This document shows, one piece after another, positions 33,535 through 45,103 of a stretch of DNA of 64,000 nucleotides. The position numbers and the translations under genes are program-made. The stretch's first letter is position 1; each line of letters starts with the position of its first letter. The notes under the pieces were generated by a model. That model had not been told where the DNA came from and did not search any database. It saw only the letters and a list, made by a program, of their open reading frames with translations. The DNA comes from Eukaryota sp. TZLM1-RC. Taxonomy: Eukaryota > Metamonada: BaSk clade. Where the stretch lies: NCBI GenBank assembly GCA_040285825.1, contig JAUPSS010000004.1, forward strand, positions 3,727,658 through 3,791,657. Reading direction: 5' to 3'.

Positions 33535-33729
33535 ATGTTATCTGTTCTTTTCAGATGGATCGTGGCACTATCATTCGTGTATTACTTACATGTCTCTGCT
33601 GAGCTCTATTCATCTGTTACTTATTTCGATAAACCTAGTGTTTCCATTAGAATACCATGCTCTAGTACTTGCATTAAATTTGGAGACAAACAGGTTTTAT
33701 GTGGCAATAATGGGGTAGCAATTGTGTAA
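33535..33729 (+). CDS. small secreted-type ORF, hypothetical
   Basis: 64 codons from an ATG at 33535, beginning MLSVLFRWIVALSFVYYLHVSAE, a plausible signal peptide, then a short Cys-containing region (IRIPCSSTCIKFGDKQVLC). It could be the first exon of a longer gene, since gtagcaat near its end resembles a splice donor. It is divergent from the membrane-protein gene. Evidence is weak. Confidence 0.3.
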   Translation: MLSVLFRWIVALSFVYYLHVSAELYSSVTYFDKPSVSIRIPCSSTCIKFGDKQVLCGNNGVAIV

Positions 33730-34169
33730 CTTACCTCATTTTTGACATTCTTGATTCATTTAATTCACCTCATTTCTATGCTATAAACTAATGTCCATTG
33801 GTGTAAAATGTTTGTAAACACTTTGAAATACAACTTCCTTCGCATTTTCTATGAACCGAAGACAGACAGTAGAAGCAGGAAATCCATTTAACATTGTTGA
33901 ACCAACGGTTCAACAACAAGAATAAAGGAGAGATCTGGTATCCTTTTCAGCTCTAATGATGAATCATGGCGCATCAATGATGATATTTTTTGCACCATAA
34001 TCAATAGATTACCAGCTAAGAGAAGCAATTGCGAAAAACAAACAAACTTGAATTTTGAAGAGCAATACTATACTGTTATAGGGTTCATAAAATTTCGTTC
34101 TATGATTTTTTAGTGATTTGGTAAGCTTTGTTAAGTTGTATTCAATACAGCTCACCATAATGTTACTGA
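33730..34169. other. spacer before the LTR-2 element
   Basis: No gene seen. It ends with actga, the target duplication of the LTR element. Confidence 0.35.
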
Positions 34170-34239
34170 TGTTGGTGCCTTTAGGCTTAAATAGCATAAG
34201 GGCAAAACAAATTCACTTTATTTCAAGCTTTCTTTAATC
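34170..34239 (+). repeat. LTR-2 left LTR, first part
   Basis: tgttggtgcctttag .. ctttctttaatc. Interrupted here by the family A array; the rest of this LTR is at 42722-42740. Confidence 0.72.
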
Positions 34240-34254
34240 TTTTTTTTTGACCAA

Positions 34255-35590
34255 AATTTTAATTCTATTCAAAACCTATAAATCAACATCCAAAAAATCC
34301 ATCTCTCCCAGAACAAAAACACTAGATGCAACTCTCTCATAGTGAGATCCAAGAGAAAGCAAAGCATCAGAAACCATCTTCAACATCCCCTTAAAAATAG
34401 AAAACACAATTCTATTTCGCCAAAACAATCTGTTGAAATTTCTGCCAGTTCCTCTCTTTACAATCATTTCAAAATCATCCAAAAAACGTAAAGCAGTTGG
34501 TGCAAGTGAACCAAAAAGGGAAAATACAAATGGATACAAATTGTATTTTGCATGCTGTAGACTGGCCAATTTGGACAAAGGTTCATTGTATTTTTTGAAT
34601 TTAAAATTTTCAGCATTTGAAAGGGGATTATGAATTTCAGAATTAACTAGCCTTTCATTTGAGGCATTACAAGGATCAACAGACATTACATCCAATAAAA
34701 TGAAGGTTTCATCTAATCCAGGTAATATTTCATCACCTCTATTATTCTTATGAAAATCATCTTCAGTATCAAACAGATTTGACAACAAAGGTTCCATAAA
34801 GGATTCAATTCTATGAGACTTACACATACAATATAATTGGTTTCTTACAGTATCGTGAACCTTGCTTCTAAAAGTAATAAAATGTTTACAATTTAACAAA
34901 TGAGTAATTGTAATTTTTTTTATTTAAATTTAATTTTATTCAAAACCTATAAATCAACATCTAAAAAATCCATCTCTCCCAAAACAAAAACACTAGATGC
35001 AACTCTCTCATAGTGAGATCCAAGAGAAAGCAAAGCATCAGAAACCATCTTCAACATCCCCTCAAAAATAGAAAACACAATTCTATTTTGCCAAAACAAT
35101 CTGTTGAAATTTCTGCCAGTTCTTCTCTTTACAATCATTTCAAAATCATCCAAAAAACGTAAAGCAGTTGGTGCAAGTGAACCAAAAAGGGAAAATACAA
35201 ATGGATACAAATTGTATTTTGCATGCTGTAGACTGGCCAATTTGGACAAAGGTTCATTGTATTTTTTGAATTTAAAATTTTCAGCATTTGAAAGGGGATT
35301 ATGAATTTCAGAATTAACAAGCCTTTCATTTGAGGCATTACAAGGATCAACAGACATTACATCCAATAAAATGAAGGTTCCATCTAATCCAGGTAATATT
35401 TCATCACATCTATTATTCTTATGAAAATCATCTTCAGTATCAAACAGATTTGACAACAGAGGTTCCAAAAAGGATTCAATTCTATGAGACTTACACATAC
35501 AATATAATTGGTCTCTTACAGCATCATGAACCTTGCTTCTAAAAGTAATAAAATGTTTACAATTTAACAAATGAGTAATTGTAATTTTTC
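34255..35590 (-). repeat. two tandem copies of the family A 3' end
   Basis: Frames 35741-34947 and 34899-34276 encode nearly the same endonuclease end (HLLNCKHFITFRSKVHD .. EMDFLDVDL). The upstream copy is complete with its A/T-rich tail, and the second starts right after that tail at ttacaattactcatttg, i.e. within the zinc motif. Nuclease core: LDGTFILLDVMSVD; final strand YPFVFSLFGSLAP. Confidence 0.85.
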
Positions 35591-38500
35591 GAGAACATTT
35601 ACAAATTAAATTATGAGGTAAATTATCAGGCCAGATAAAGGAACGAAATCTCATATTCAAAGTCCAAGCAGAATCGGTTAAGAGAGTACCATAAACTAGG
35701 GGAATTGTTGTTACTAAGGCAGAAGAAGTACTGTCACACATATCTTGTAAAAGATTTGCAAAAGCGGATTCTTTTTCTTGGCCAAGCCAAGTCTAACATC
35801 AAAATCCAAGCTTTCAAAAATCTTTGACAATTTTTGTTGAAGCTTTTTACAGCAAAACTGTAAATTAAAAAGAGATCGGTTTGGAATTTCTTAAATTGAT
35901 TGAGGAAAACATTTGGTCCAAATTTGTGGCAGCAATTGTTCAAGTTCACAAGATAACTCATACAAATAGGGACTGCAATTGGGAACTAACAGATGAGAAT
36001 CATCAGGAAATCTACGAGAAAATTCATAAATAAAATTTTCGCCACCAGCCAAGAATGCTGATTGACACAAAATTGAAGATTTAGTAAATCCAATACCCCC
36101 CAAATTTGCTGAAGAAAATAAGTGACTTTTCAACATTCTTGGTTCTACATCCAATAAATCAGCAAACAATTCTGTTCTCAATGAATTAAAAGAACGACAA
36201 AAATCTAATGCTATGGAAGGAGCACAAGATCTCAAAATGTGGGTTATTCTCCCAGTGTAGCAAATTTTAAGCATGAAAAATTTAATATGTTTTTCTATTT
36301 CTAAAGCAGAAATTGAATCAAGTTCAATTTTCATTTTTTCCAAAATAACTTGCAATTCATTCTGAATTTGAAGCACGAATTTGAGGTAGTTTTTCGAGAA
36401 CATTTACAAATTAAATTATGAGGTAAATTATCAGGCCAGATAAAGGAACGAAATCTCATATTCAAAGTCCAAGCAGAATCGGTTAAGAGAGTACCATAAA
36501 CTAGGGGAATTGTTGTTACTAAGGCAGAAGAAGTACTGTCACACATATCTTGTAAAAGATTTGCAAAAGCGGGATTCTTTTTCTTGGCCAAGCCAAGTCT
36601 AACATCAAAATCCAAGCTTTCAAATATCTTTGACAATTTTTGTTGAAGCTTTTTACAGCAAAACTGTAAATTAAAAAGAGATCGGTTTGGAATTTCTTGA
36701 ATTGATTGAGGAAAACATTTGGTCCAAATTTGTGGCGGCAATTGTTCAAGTTCACAAGATAACTCATACAAATAGGGACTGCAATTGGGAACTAACAGAT
36801 GAGAATCATCAGGAAATCTACGAGAAAATTCATAAATAAAATTTTTGCCACCACCCAAGAATGCTGATTGACACAAAATTGAAGATTTAGTAAATCCAAT
36901 ACCCCCAAATTTGCTGAAGAAAATAAGTGACTTTTCAACATTCCTGGTTCTACATCCAATAAATCAGCAAAAAATTCTGTTCTCAATGAATTAAAAGAAC
37001 GACAAAAATCTAATGCTATGGAAGGAGCACAAGATCTCAAAATGTGGGTTATTCTCCCAGTGTGGCAAATTTTAAGCATGAAAAATTTAATATGCTTTTC
37101 TATATCTAAAGAAGAAATTGAATCAAGTTCAATTTTCATTTTTTCCAAAATAACTTGCAATTCATTCTGAATTTGAGGCACGAATTTGAGGTAGTTTTTC
37201 GAGAACATTTACAAATTAAATTATGAGGTAAATTATCAGGCCAGATAAAGGAACGAAATCTCATATTCAAAGTCCAAGCAGAATCGGTTAAGAGAGTACC
37301 ATAAACTAGGGGAATTGTTGTTACTAAGGCAGAAGAAGTACTGTCACACATATCTTGTAAAAGATTTGCAAAAGCGGGATTCTTTTTCTTGGCCAAGCCA
37401 AGTCTAACATCAAAATCCAAGCTTTCAAAAATCTTTGACAATTTTTGTTGAAGCTTTTTACAGCAAAACTGTAAATTAAAAAGAGATCGGTTTGGAATTT
37501 CTTGAATTGATTGAGGAAAACATTTGGTCCAAATTTGTGGCGGCAATTGTTCAAGTTCACAAGATAACTCATACAAATAGGGACTGCAATTGGGAACTAA
37601 CAGATGAGAATCATCAGGAAATCTACGAGAAAATTCATAAATAAAATTTTCGCCACCACCCAAGAATGCTGATTGACACAAAATTGAAGATTTAGTAAAT
37701 CCAATACCCCCCAAATTTGCTGAAGAAAATAAGTGACTTTTCAACATTCTTGGTTCTACATCCAATAAATCAGCAAACAATTCTGTTCTCAATGAATTAA
37801 AAGAACGACAAAAATCTAATGCTATGGAAGGAGCACAAGATCTCAAAATGTGGGTTATTCTCCCAGTGTGGCAAATTTTAAGCATGAAAAATTTAATATG
37901 CTTTTCTATATCTAAAGAAGAAATTGAATCAAGTTCAATTTTCATTTTTTCCAAAATAACTTGCAATTCATTCTGAATTTGAGGCACGAATTTGAGGTAG
38001 TTTTTCGAGAACATTTACAAATTAAATTATGAGGTAAATTATCAGGCCAGATAAAGGAACGAAATCTCATATTCAAAGTCCAAGCAGAATCGGTTAAGAG
38101 AGTACCATAAACTTGGGGAATTGTTGTTACTAAGGCAGAAGAAGTACTGTCACACATATCTTGTAAAAGATTTGCAAAAGCGGGATTCTTTTTCTTGGCC
38201 AAGCCAAGTCTAACATCAAAATCCAAGCTTTCAAAAATCTTTGACAATTTTTGTTGAAGCTTTTTACAGCAAAACTGTAAATTAAAAAGAGATCGGTTTG
38301 GAATTTCTTGAATTGATTGAGGAAAACATTTGGTCCAAATTTGTGGCGGCAATTGTTCAAGTTCACAAGATAACTCATACAAATAGGGACCGCAATTGGG
38401 AACTAACAGATGAGAATCATCAGGAAATCTACGAGAAAATTCATAAATAAAATTTTCGCCACCACCCAAGAATGCTGATTGACACAAAATTGAAGATTTA

Positions 38501-41500
38501 GTAAATCCAATACCCCCAAATTTGCTGAAGAAAATAAGTGACTTTTCAACATTCTTGGTTCTACATCCAATAAATCAGCAAACAATTCTGTTCTCAATGA
38601 ATTAAAAGAACGACAAAAATCTAATGCTATGGAAGGAGCACAAGATCTCAAAATGTGGGTTATTTTCCCAGTGTAGCAAATTTTAAGCATGAAAAATTTA
38701 ATATGCTTTTCTATATCTAAAGAAGAAATTGAATCAAGTTCAATTTTCATTTTTTCCAAAATAACTTGCAATTCATTCTGAATTTGAGGCACGAATTTGA
38801 GGTAGTTTTTCGAGAACATTTACAAATTAAATTATGAGGTAAATTATCAGGCCAGATAAAGGAACGAAATCTCATATTCAAAGTCCAAGCAGAATCGGTT
38901 AAGAGAGTACCATAAACTAGGGGAATTGTTGTTACTAAGGCAGAAGAAGTACTGTCACACATATCTTGTAAAAGATTTGCAAAAGCGGATTCTTTTTCTT
39001 GGCCAAGCCAAGTCTAACATCAAAATCCAAGCTTTCAAAAATCTTTGACAATTTTTGTTGAAGCTTTTTACAGCAAAACTGTAAATTAAAAAGAGATCGG
39101 TTTGGAATTTCTTAAATTGATTGAGGAAAACATTTGGTCCAAATTTGTGGCAGCAATTGTTCAAGTTCACAAGATAACTCATACAAATAGGGACTGCAAT
39201 TGGGAACTAACAGCTGAGAATCATCAGGAAATCTACGAGAAAATTCATAAATAAAATTTTCGCCACCAGCCAAGAATGCTGATTGACACAAAATTGAAGA
39301 TTTAGTAAATCCAATACCCCCAAATTTGCTGAAGAAAATAAGTGACTTTTCAACATTCTTGGTTCTACATCCAATAAATCAGCAAACAATTCTGTTCTCA
39401 ATGAATTAAAAGAACGACAAAAATCTAATGCTATGGAAGGAGCACAAGATCTCAAAATGTGGGTTATTCTCCCAGTGTAGCAAATTTTAAGCATGAAAAA
39501 TTTAATATGTTTTTCTATTTCTAAAGCAGAAATTGAATCAAGTTCAATTTTCATTTTTTCCAAAATAACTTGCAATTCATTCTGAATTTGAAGCACGAAT
39601 TTGAGGTAGTTTTTCGAGAACATTTACAAATTAAATTATGAGGTAAATTATCAGGCCAGATAAAGGAACGAAATCTCATATTCAAAGTCCAAGCAGAATC
39701 GGTTAAGAGAGTACCATAAACTTGGGGAATTGTTGTTACTAAGGCAGAAGAAGTACTGTCACACATATCTTGTAAAAGATTTGCAAAAGCGGGATTCTTT
39801 TTCTTGGCCAAGCCAAGTCTAACATCAAAATCCAAGCTTTCAAAAATCTTTGACAATTTTTGTTGAAGCTTTTTACAGCAAAACTGTAAATTAAAAAGAG
39901 ATCGGTTTGGAATTTCTTGAATTGATTGAGGAAAACATTTGGTCCAAATTTGTGGCGGCAATTTTTCAAGTTCACAAGATAACTCATACAAATAGGGACT
40001 GCAATTGGGAACTAACAGATGAGAATCATCAGGAAATCTACGAGAAAATTCATAAATAAAATTTTCGCCACCACCCAAGAATGCTGATTGACACAAAATT
40101 GAAGATTTAGTAAATCCAATACCCCCCAAATTTGCTGAAGAAAATAAGTGACTTTTCAACATTCTTGGTTCTACATCCAATAAATCAGCAAACAATTCTG
40201 TTCTCAATGAATTAAAAGAACGACAAAAATCTAATGCTATGGAAGGAGCACAAGATCTCAAAATGTGGGTTATTCTCCCAGTGTGGCAAATTTTAAGCAT
40301 GAAAAATTTAATATGCTTTTCTATATCTAAAGAAGAAATTGAATCAAGTTCAATTTTCATTTTTCCAAAATAACTTGCAATTCATTCTGAATTTGAGGCA
40401 CGAATTTGAGGTAGTTTTTCGAGAACATTTACAAATTAAATTATGAGGTAAATTATCAGGCCAGATAAAGGAACGAAATCTCATATTCAAAGTCCAAGCA
40501 GAATCGGTTAAGAGAGTACCATAAACTAGGGGAATTGTTGTTACTAAGGCAGAAGAAGTACTGTCACACATATCTTGTAAAAGATTTGCAAAAGCGGGAT
40601 TCTTTTTCTTGGCCAAGCCAAGTCTAACATCAAAATCCAAGCTTTCAAAAATCTTTGACAATTTTTGTTGAAGCTTTTTACAGCAAAACTGTAAATTAAA
40701 AAGAGATCGGTTTGGAATTTCTTAAATTGATTGAGGAAAACATTTGGTCCAAATTTGTGGCAGCAATTGTTCAAGTTCACAAGATAACTCATACAAATAG
40801 GGACTGCAATTGGGAACTAACAGATGAGAATCATCAGGAAATCTACGAGAAAATTCATAATTAAAATTTTCGCCACCAGCCAAGAATGCTGATTGACACA
40901 AAATTGAAGATTTAGTAAATCCAATACCCCCCAAATTTGCTGAAGAAAATAAGTGACTTTTCAACATTCTTGGTTCTACATCCAATAAATCAGCAAACAA
41001 TTCTGTTCTCAATGAATTAAAAGAACGACAAAAATCTAATGCTATGGAAGGAGCACAAGATCTCAAAATGTGGGTTATTTTCCCAGTGTAGCAAATTTTA
41101 AGCATGAAAAATTTAATATGCTTTTCTATATCTAAAGAAGAAATTGAATCAAGTTCAATTTTCATTTTTTCCAAAATAACTTGCAATTCATTCTGAATTT
41201 GAGGCACGAATTTGAGGTAGTTTTTCGAGAACATTTACAAATTAAATTATGAGGTAAATTATCAGGCCAGATAAAGGAACGAAATCTCATATTCAAAGTC
41301 CAAGCAGAATCGGTTAGGAGAGTACCATAAACTAGGGGAATTGTTGTTACTAAGGCAGAAGAAGTACTGTCACACATATCTTGTAAAAGATTTGCAAAAG
41401 CGGGATTCTTTTTCTTGGCCAAGCCAAGTCTAACATCAAAATCCAAGCTTTCAAAAATCTTTGACAATTTTTGTTGAAGCTTTTTACAGCAAAACTGTAA

Positions 41501-42013
41501 ATTAAAAAGAGATCGGTTTGGAATTTCTTGAATTGATTGAGGAAAACATTTGGTCCAAATTTGTGGCGGCAATTGTTCAAGTTCACAAGATAACTCATAC
41601 AAATAGGGACTGCAATTGGGAACTAACAGATGAGAATCATCAGGAAATCTACGAGAAAATTCATAAATAAAATTTTTTGCCACCACCCTAGAATGCTGAT
41701 TGACACAAAATTGAAGATTTAGTAAATCCAATACCACCCAAATTTGCTGAAGAAAATAAGTGACTTTTCAACATTCTTGGTTCTACATTCAATAAATCAG
41801 CAAAAAATTCTGTTCTCAATGAATTAAATGAACGACAAAAATCTAATGCTATGGAAAGAGCACAAGATCTCAAAATGTGGGTCATTCTCCCAGTGTAGCA
41901 AATTTTAAGCATGAAAAATTTAATATGCTTTTCTATATCTAAAGAAGAAATTGAATCAAGTTCAATTTTCATTTTTTCCAAAATAACTTGCAATTCATTC
42001 TGAATTTGAGGCA
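35591..42013 (-). repeat. 805-bp tandem repeat, about eight units
   Basis: The word gagaacatttacaaatta recurs at 35591, 36396, 37201, 38007, 38812, 39616, 40421 and 41227, giving periods of 804-806 bases. Each unit encodes the A connector from QIQNELQVILEKM to the zinc motif NLICKCSRK and then joins to the next unit by a short filler (ctacctcaaatt). The join is out of frame, so each unit ends in stops soon after. Units differ by a few diagnostic bases and are otherwise nearly identical. This is not a CRISPR or rDNA structure. Confidence 0.92.
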
Positions 42014-42647
42014 CGTTTCCTAACCAACAACCAAGGAACTTAAAAGCATCACTACTATAATTAGTAAAAGGGACAATAGAATCGTTTATCACAAGATCTT
42101 GAGCAGAAGAGCCAATCAGAAGGCATTTGCTCGCATTAAGATAAAGCCCAATATTTTCATATGAATCGGCAATTACTTGAGCAACCAATTCTACTAAATC
42201 AAATGAACCAATCAAGGATATATCATCCATATAAGCAACTATTTTTATAGAAGGGTATTTTTGCTTAATGATATTTAAAGTTTTGTGAATAGCTAAACAA
42301 AACAATAATGGACCTAAAGGATCACCTTGCTTCACACCAGAAGATGATTTAAGACCAAATGAATTATAGATTAAATCTGATTCTTTCCCATAAAAATGAT
42401 AGAAAAAACTCGATAGCTCAGGAAAATCAGATTTAATTACTTCAAAACTTGCTTCTCGCTTTACAGAATTAAAAGCATTTTTAAAGTCAAGATTAAAAAT
42501 ATAATTATTTTCCTCTGCATTAAAAAAAGTATCTGATGCGATAGCAGCAACAGAAGCACCATCAATTGTTTTGATTCCAAATTGATGAGGATTCAAAAAT
42601 GTAGAAGCTTTGTCTTTGACACGATCGAAGACAATTGATGCCAGCAA
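41688..42647 (-). pseudogene. family A reverse transcriptase, 5'-truncated
   Basis: A 319-codon open frame, extending upstream to about 42709 in IRPIAVGES-type sequence. Key motifs: NYIFNLDFKNAFNSVKREA (first Asp), GLKSSSGVKQGDPLGPLLF, VAYMDDISLIGS (active site) and the LYLNASKCLLIG region. The thumb and connector run into the first repeat unit (VPQIQNELQVILEKM .. IEKHIKFFMLKIC). No N-terminal zinc region is present. Confidence 0.88.
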
Positions 42648-42721
42648 ACGAGATAGAGATTCACCAACGGCAATTGGGCGTATTTCATCAAGTTTAATTC
42701 CATTACCAACTTTCTTTAATC

Positions 42722-42740
42722 ACTTTAGACTTACGGCAAC
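42722..42740 (+). repeat. LTR-2 left LTR, second part
   Basis: actttagacttacggcaac, matching the end of the right LTR (tagacttacggcaac). Confidence 0.7.
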
Positions 42741-42797
42741 AAAAATTATTGGCCATTATAAGTGTACAAAATAACAGCTAACTGATATCTTCTTTAC

Positions 42798-43077
42798 ATG
42801 TCAGACATCTCAGAGAAGGATTTCTCTGACTTCACTCATACACCTAACATACAGCAATCAAACAGCAGGTTGACGAGGAAACGGACCCGGATCTTTCTCT
42901 CCTCAGTGAAGAAACTTTGTCGACGGAGCCAACGACAAAGGACCCTGTTCCCTCTGCCCTCCAAAATATAGATCGTGTTATTAAGAGAACGGATGGAATT
43001 CCCTCCTTAGACACGTCATACCCCCCAGGAGAGTATGATGAATTTCATGCTCAACTACCTGACAAACGTAATGGATG
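42798..43077 (+). pseudogene. short gag-like region of LTR-2
   Basis: An ATG at 42798 begins MSDISEKDFSDFTHTPN; after a frame change near 42860 an acidic frame continues (DEETDPDLSLLSEETLSTEP .. YPPGEYDEFHAQLPD) to a stop near 43077. Position just after the LTR suggests a gag remnant. No zinc knuckle, protease or polymerase follows. Confidence 0.4.
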
Positions 43078-43757
43078 ATACAAATTCCTAACAAGAAGGC
43101 GAAGCCTTACTTCGAGTAAATGGACGCTTGTTCATTCGAGCAGCTCCCTCCCTTATGGAGCCAAACACAAAAAAGTCGACTACATACGAGGTTACGAGTA
43201 GAGACGTAACCTCCATTATTAATGTACTATGAGGACAACGATACAAATATTGCTGTTCTAACAATTGTAGTTGTAAAGGCAGTACTTCAACAACAAAAGA
43301 CGACTGTCGTTAGAGTTCTGAAGTTTGTTACTTTGCCTAATGTTGTTCTTAATCCAACATAGACCCTGTATGCTTGTATGCTCATCAGCGAATCCCCTTT
43401 TCGATTGCATGATACCGTGACTGAACGACACTACCACGTTACTCGTTTAAAAAAAAGGGAAGAAGCAGAGCCTCTTTATATCACGATTATAACACCAAAC
43501 AAACTATTCAAACACACAGATTTCAAAACGAAATTTTTTTAGTTATCGTTGACTACCCGATTCTACATTATCAGTACATCAATTGACGAACCCAAAGTAT
43601 AAAACCAGTGTTTGTGTGAATTTCAATCATCGCGGAGAAAATAGTAGACAATAGAAAACCTTAGTGTTTAGTCACTAGTATTTTGTTTATGTATAGTTTT
43701 CGCAGTTATTAGTATATTATTTTAAAGTTAATTAATTTTGAAAAAGGGAAAAAGAAT
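43078..43757. other. internal non-coding part of LTR-2
   Basis: Broken frames only. It ends in the purine tract before the right LTR. Confidence 0.4.
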
Positions 43758-43845
43758 TGTGGGCGCCTTTAAATTTAAATAGCATAAAACAAAATAAATT
43801 CACTCTACTTTAAGCTTTATTTGATCGTTGTAGACTTACGGCAAC
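43758..43845 (+). repeat. LTR-2 right LTR
   Basis: Starts tgtgggcgcctttaaa and ends gacttacggcaac. Differs from the left copy at several positions, so this element is older than LTR-1. Confidence 0.75.
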
Positions 43846-43957
43846 ACTGATACTATTTTATCTACATTGACTGAGCCATGTCGTAACCAGTGTTAGTTTA
43901 TGTGTCACAAACATGTACAAAAATTTTTTTAACCATATATGCGCCTCGGCGCTGTCG

Positions 43958-44133
43958 AATTTAATTTGCCATAATTAATAAATTGCCTCGGTTTTTCAAT
44001 CGAATTAGAGAAGCTTTAGTGAGACAGACAACAGTTCAAGTTTTTGTAAAAAAAATCTTGGTTTAATGAATTTCGTCCCATTAGTTATGAGTATATTTTG
44101 TTAAGTGTGCAAGTTTGATAAATATATAAGGAT
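43958..44133 (+). mobile_element. family B 3' end fragment
   Basis: Matches the last coding part of B (FAIINRLPRFFNRIREAL) and the tail cgtcccattagttatgag. More diverged than other copies. Confidence 0.7.
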
Positions 44134-44794
44134 ATACATGTAGTGTTACTCCTTTAACTGTCATTTGATTGTGACATCATTTTGTAATAGATCAAAGGCG
44201 TATCTATCATCTGTCATAAAATTGCCATTGTACAGCAGCCACGGATGAAATGAAATATATACACATTTATAAATGAGAGATAAACAGCAAAATATTCTGC
44301 TTTCACTCATCTTACGTTATACTCACTACCAAACCTTGGGACTTGGTGAACGTCTTTGCAAAGCTGTCATATAAAACACCATTAAATCTGCTACAATTTC
44401 TCGAACCATTGACCGATTCTTCCTTAACAATTCAATCAAAATTAATGATTCTTTTTCATCAGCTTATTGTATCAACATTTCAGACCGTTTCAAATACTGG
44501 AGGCTGCTTACTGCTATTTTTTATACTTTGGAAGAGAAAAGTGTTGCTATTCATAATGTCAAACTCTCCATGTAGGGTTCCACAATCTACTATTGAAATT
44601 TTTTCCACCTACTAAAGAATTATTTCCATGATTTTTAATTTTATGTTGTACCTGAGGGATTTTTTAAATTGATATCTTAAATATATGGGAAGATATACGA
44701 GATATATAAGATATACTGTTTCACAATATATAGATTCATTTGCATTAACAGTAAAAAGTAACTTGAAAGAATTATCGAATCATGACAAATGAAT
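44134..44794. other. spacer, nothing recognised
   Basis: A plus-strand frame at 44343-44615 (90 codons, first codon not well supported) has no motif. Palindromic ata/tat words near 44680-44720. Confidence 0.35.
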
Positions 44795-45103
44795 TCAAGA
44801 AATTCCAAACCGATCTCTGTTGAATTTGCAGTTTTACTGTAAAAACCTTCAACAAATATTGTCAAAGATTTTTGAAAGCTTGGATTTTGATGTTAGACTT
44901 GGCTTGGTCAAGAAAAAAAATCACGCTTTTGTAAATCTTTTACAAGATGTGTGTGACTGTACTTCTTCTGCCTTAGTAACAACAATTCCTCAAGTTCATG
45001 GCACTCTCTTAACTGATTCTGGCTGGACTTTGAATATGAGATTTCGTTTCTTTATCTGGCCTGATAATTTGCCTCATAATTTAATGTGTAAATGTTCTCG
45101 AAA
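44795..45103 (+). mobile_element. family A fragment ending at the recurrent break point
   Basis: Open plus-strand frame LQFYCKNLQQILSKIFESLD .. WPDNLPHNLMCKCSRK, matching one array unit. It ends at ctcgaaaa, where a family B copy in the opposite direction starts. Confidence 0.8.

Larger units (their letters stand above)
34240..42709 (-). mobile_element. family A retrotransposon expanded into a tandem array
   Basis: The 5' end lies at about 42709, within the reverse transcriptase, and the outermost 3' end near 34250. A 12-base target duplication, ctttctttaatc, flanks it (34228-34239 and 42710-42721). Order on the minus strand: RT domain once, about eight copies of an 805-base unit, the endonuclease end, and a second tandem copy of the 3' end. 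Only one RT core is present, and most units contain frame breaks at their junctions. Confidence 0.82.
34170..43845 (+). mobile_element. miniature LTR retrotransposon (LTR-2) enlarged by the family A array
   Basis: The left LTR is split: 34170-34239 and 42722-42740. The intact right LTR is 43758-43845 (88 bases). Exact 5-base duplications, actga, flank the element (34165-34169 and 43846-43850). After the left LTR comes aaaaattattggcca, the same post-LTR word as in LTR-1, and before the right LTR a purine tract, gaaaaagggaaaaagaat. Without the family A insertion it would be about 1.2 kb, with a short gag-like region and no reverse transcriptase. Confidence 0.75.

Noticed and set aside
35591-42013. 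CRISPR array or rDNA/satellite
   Set aside because: Units are 805 bases, contiguous and coding for a retrotransposon segment; there are no spacers and no rRNA sequence.
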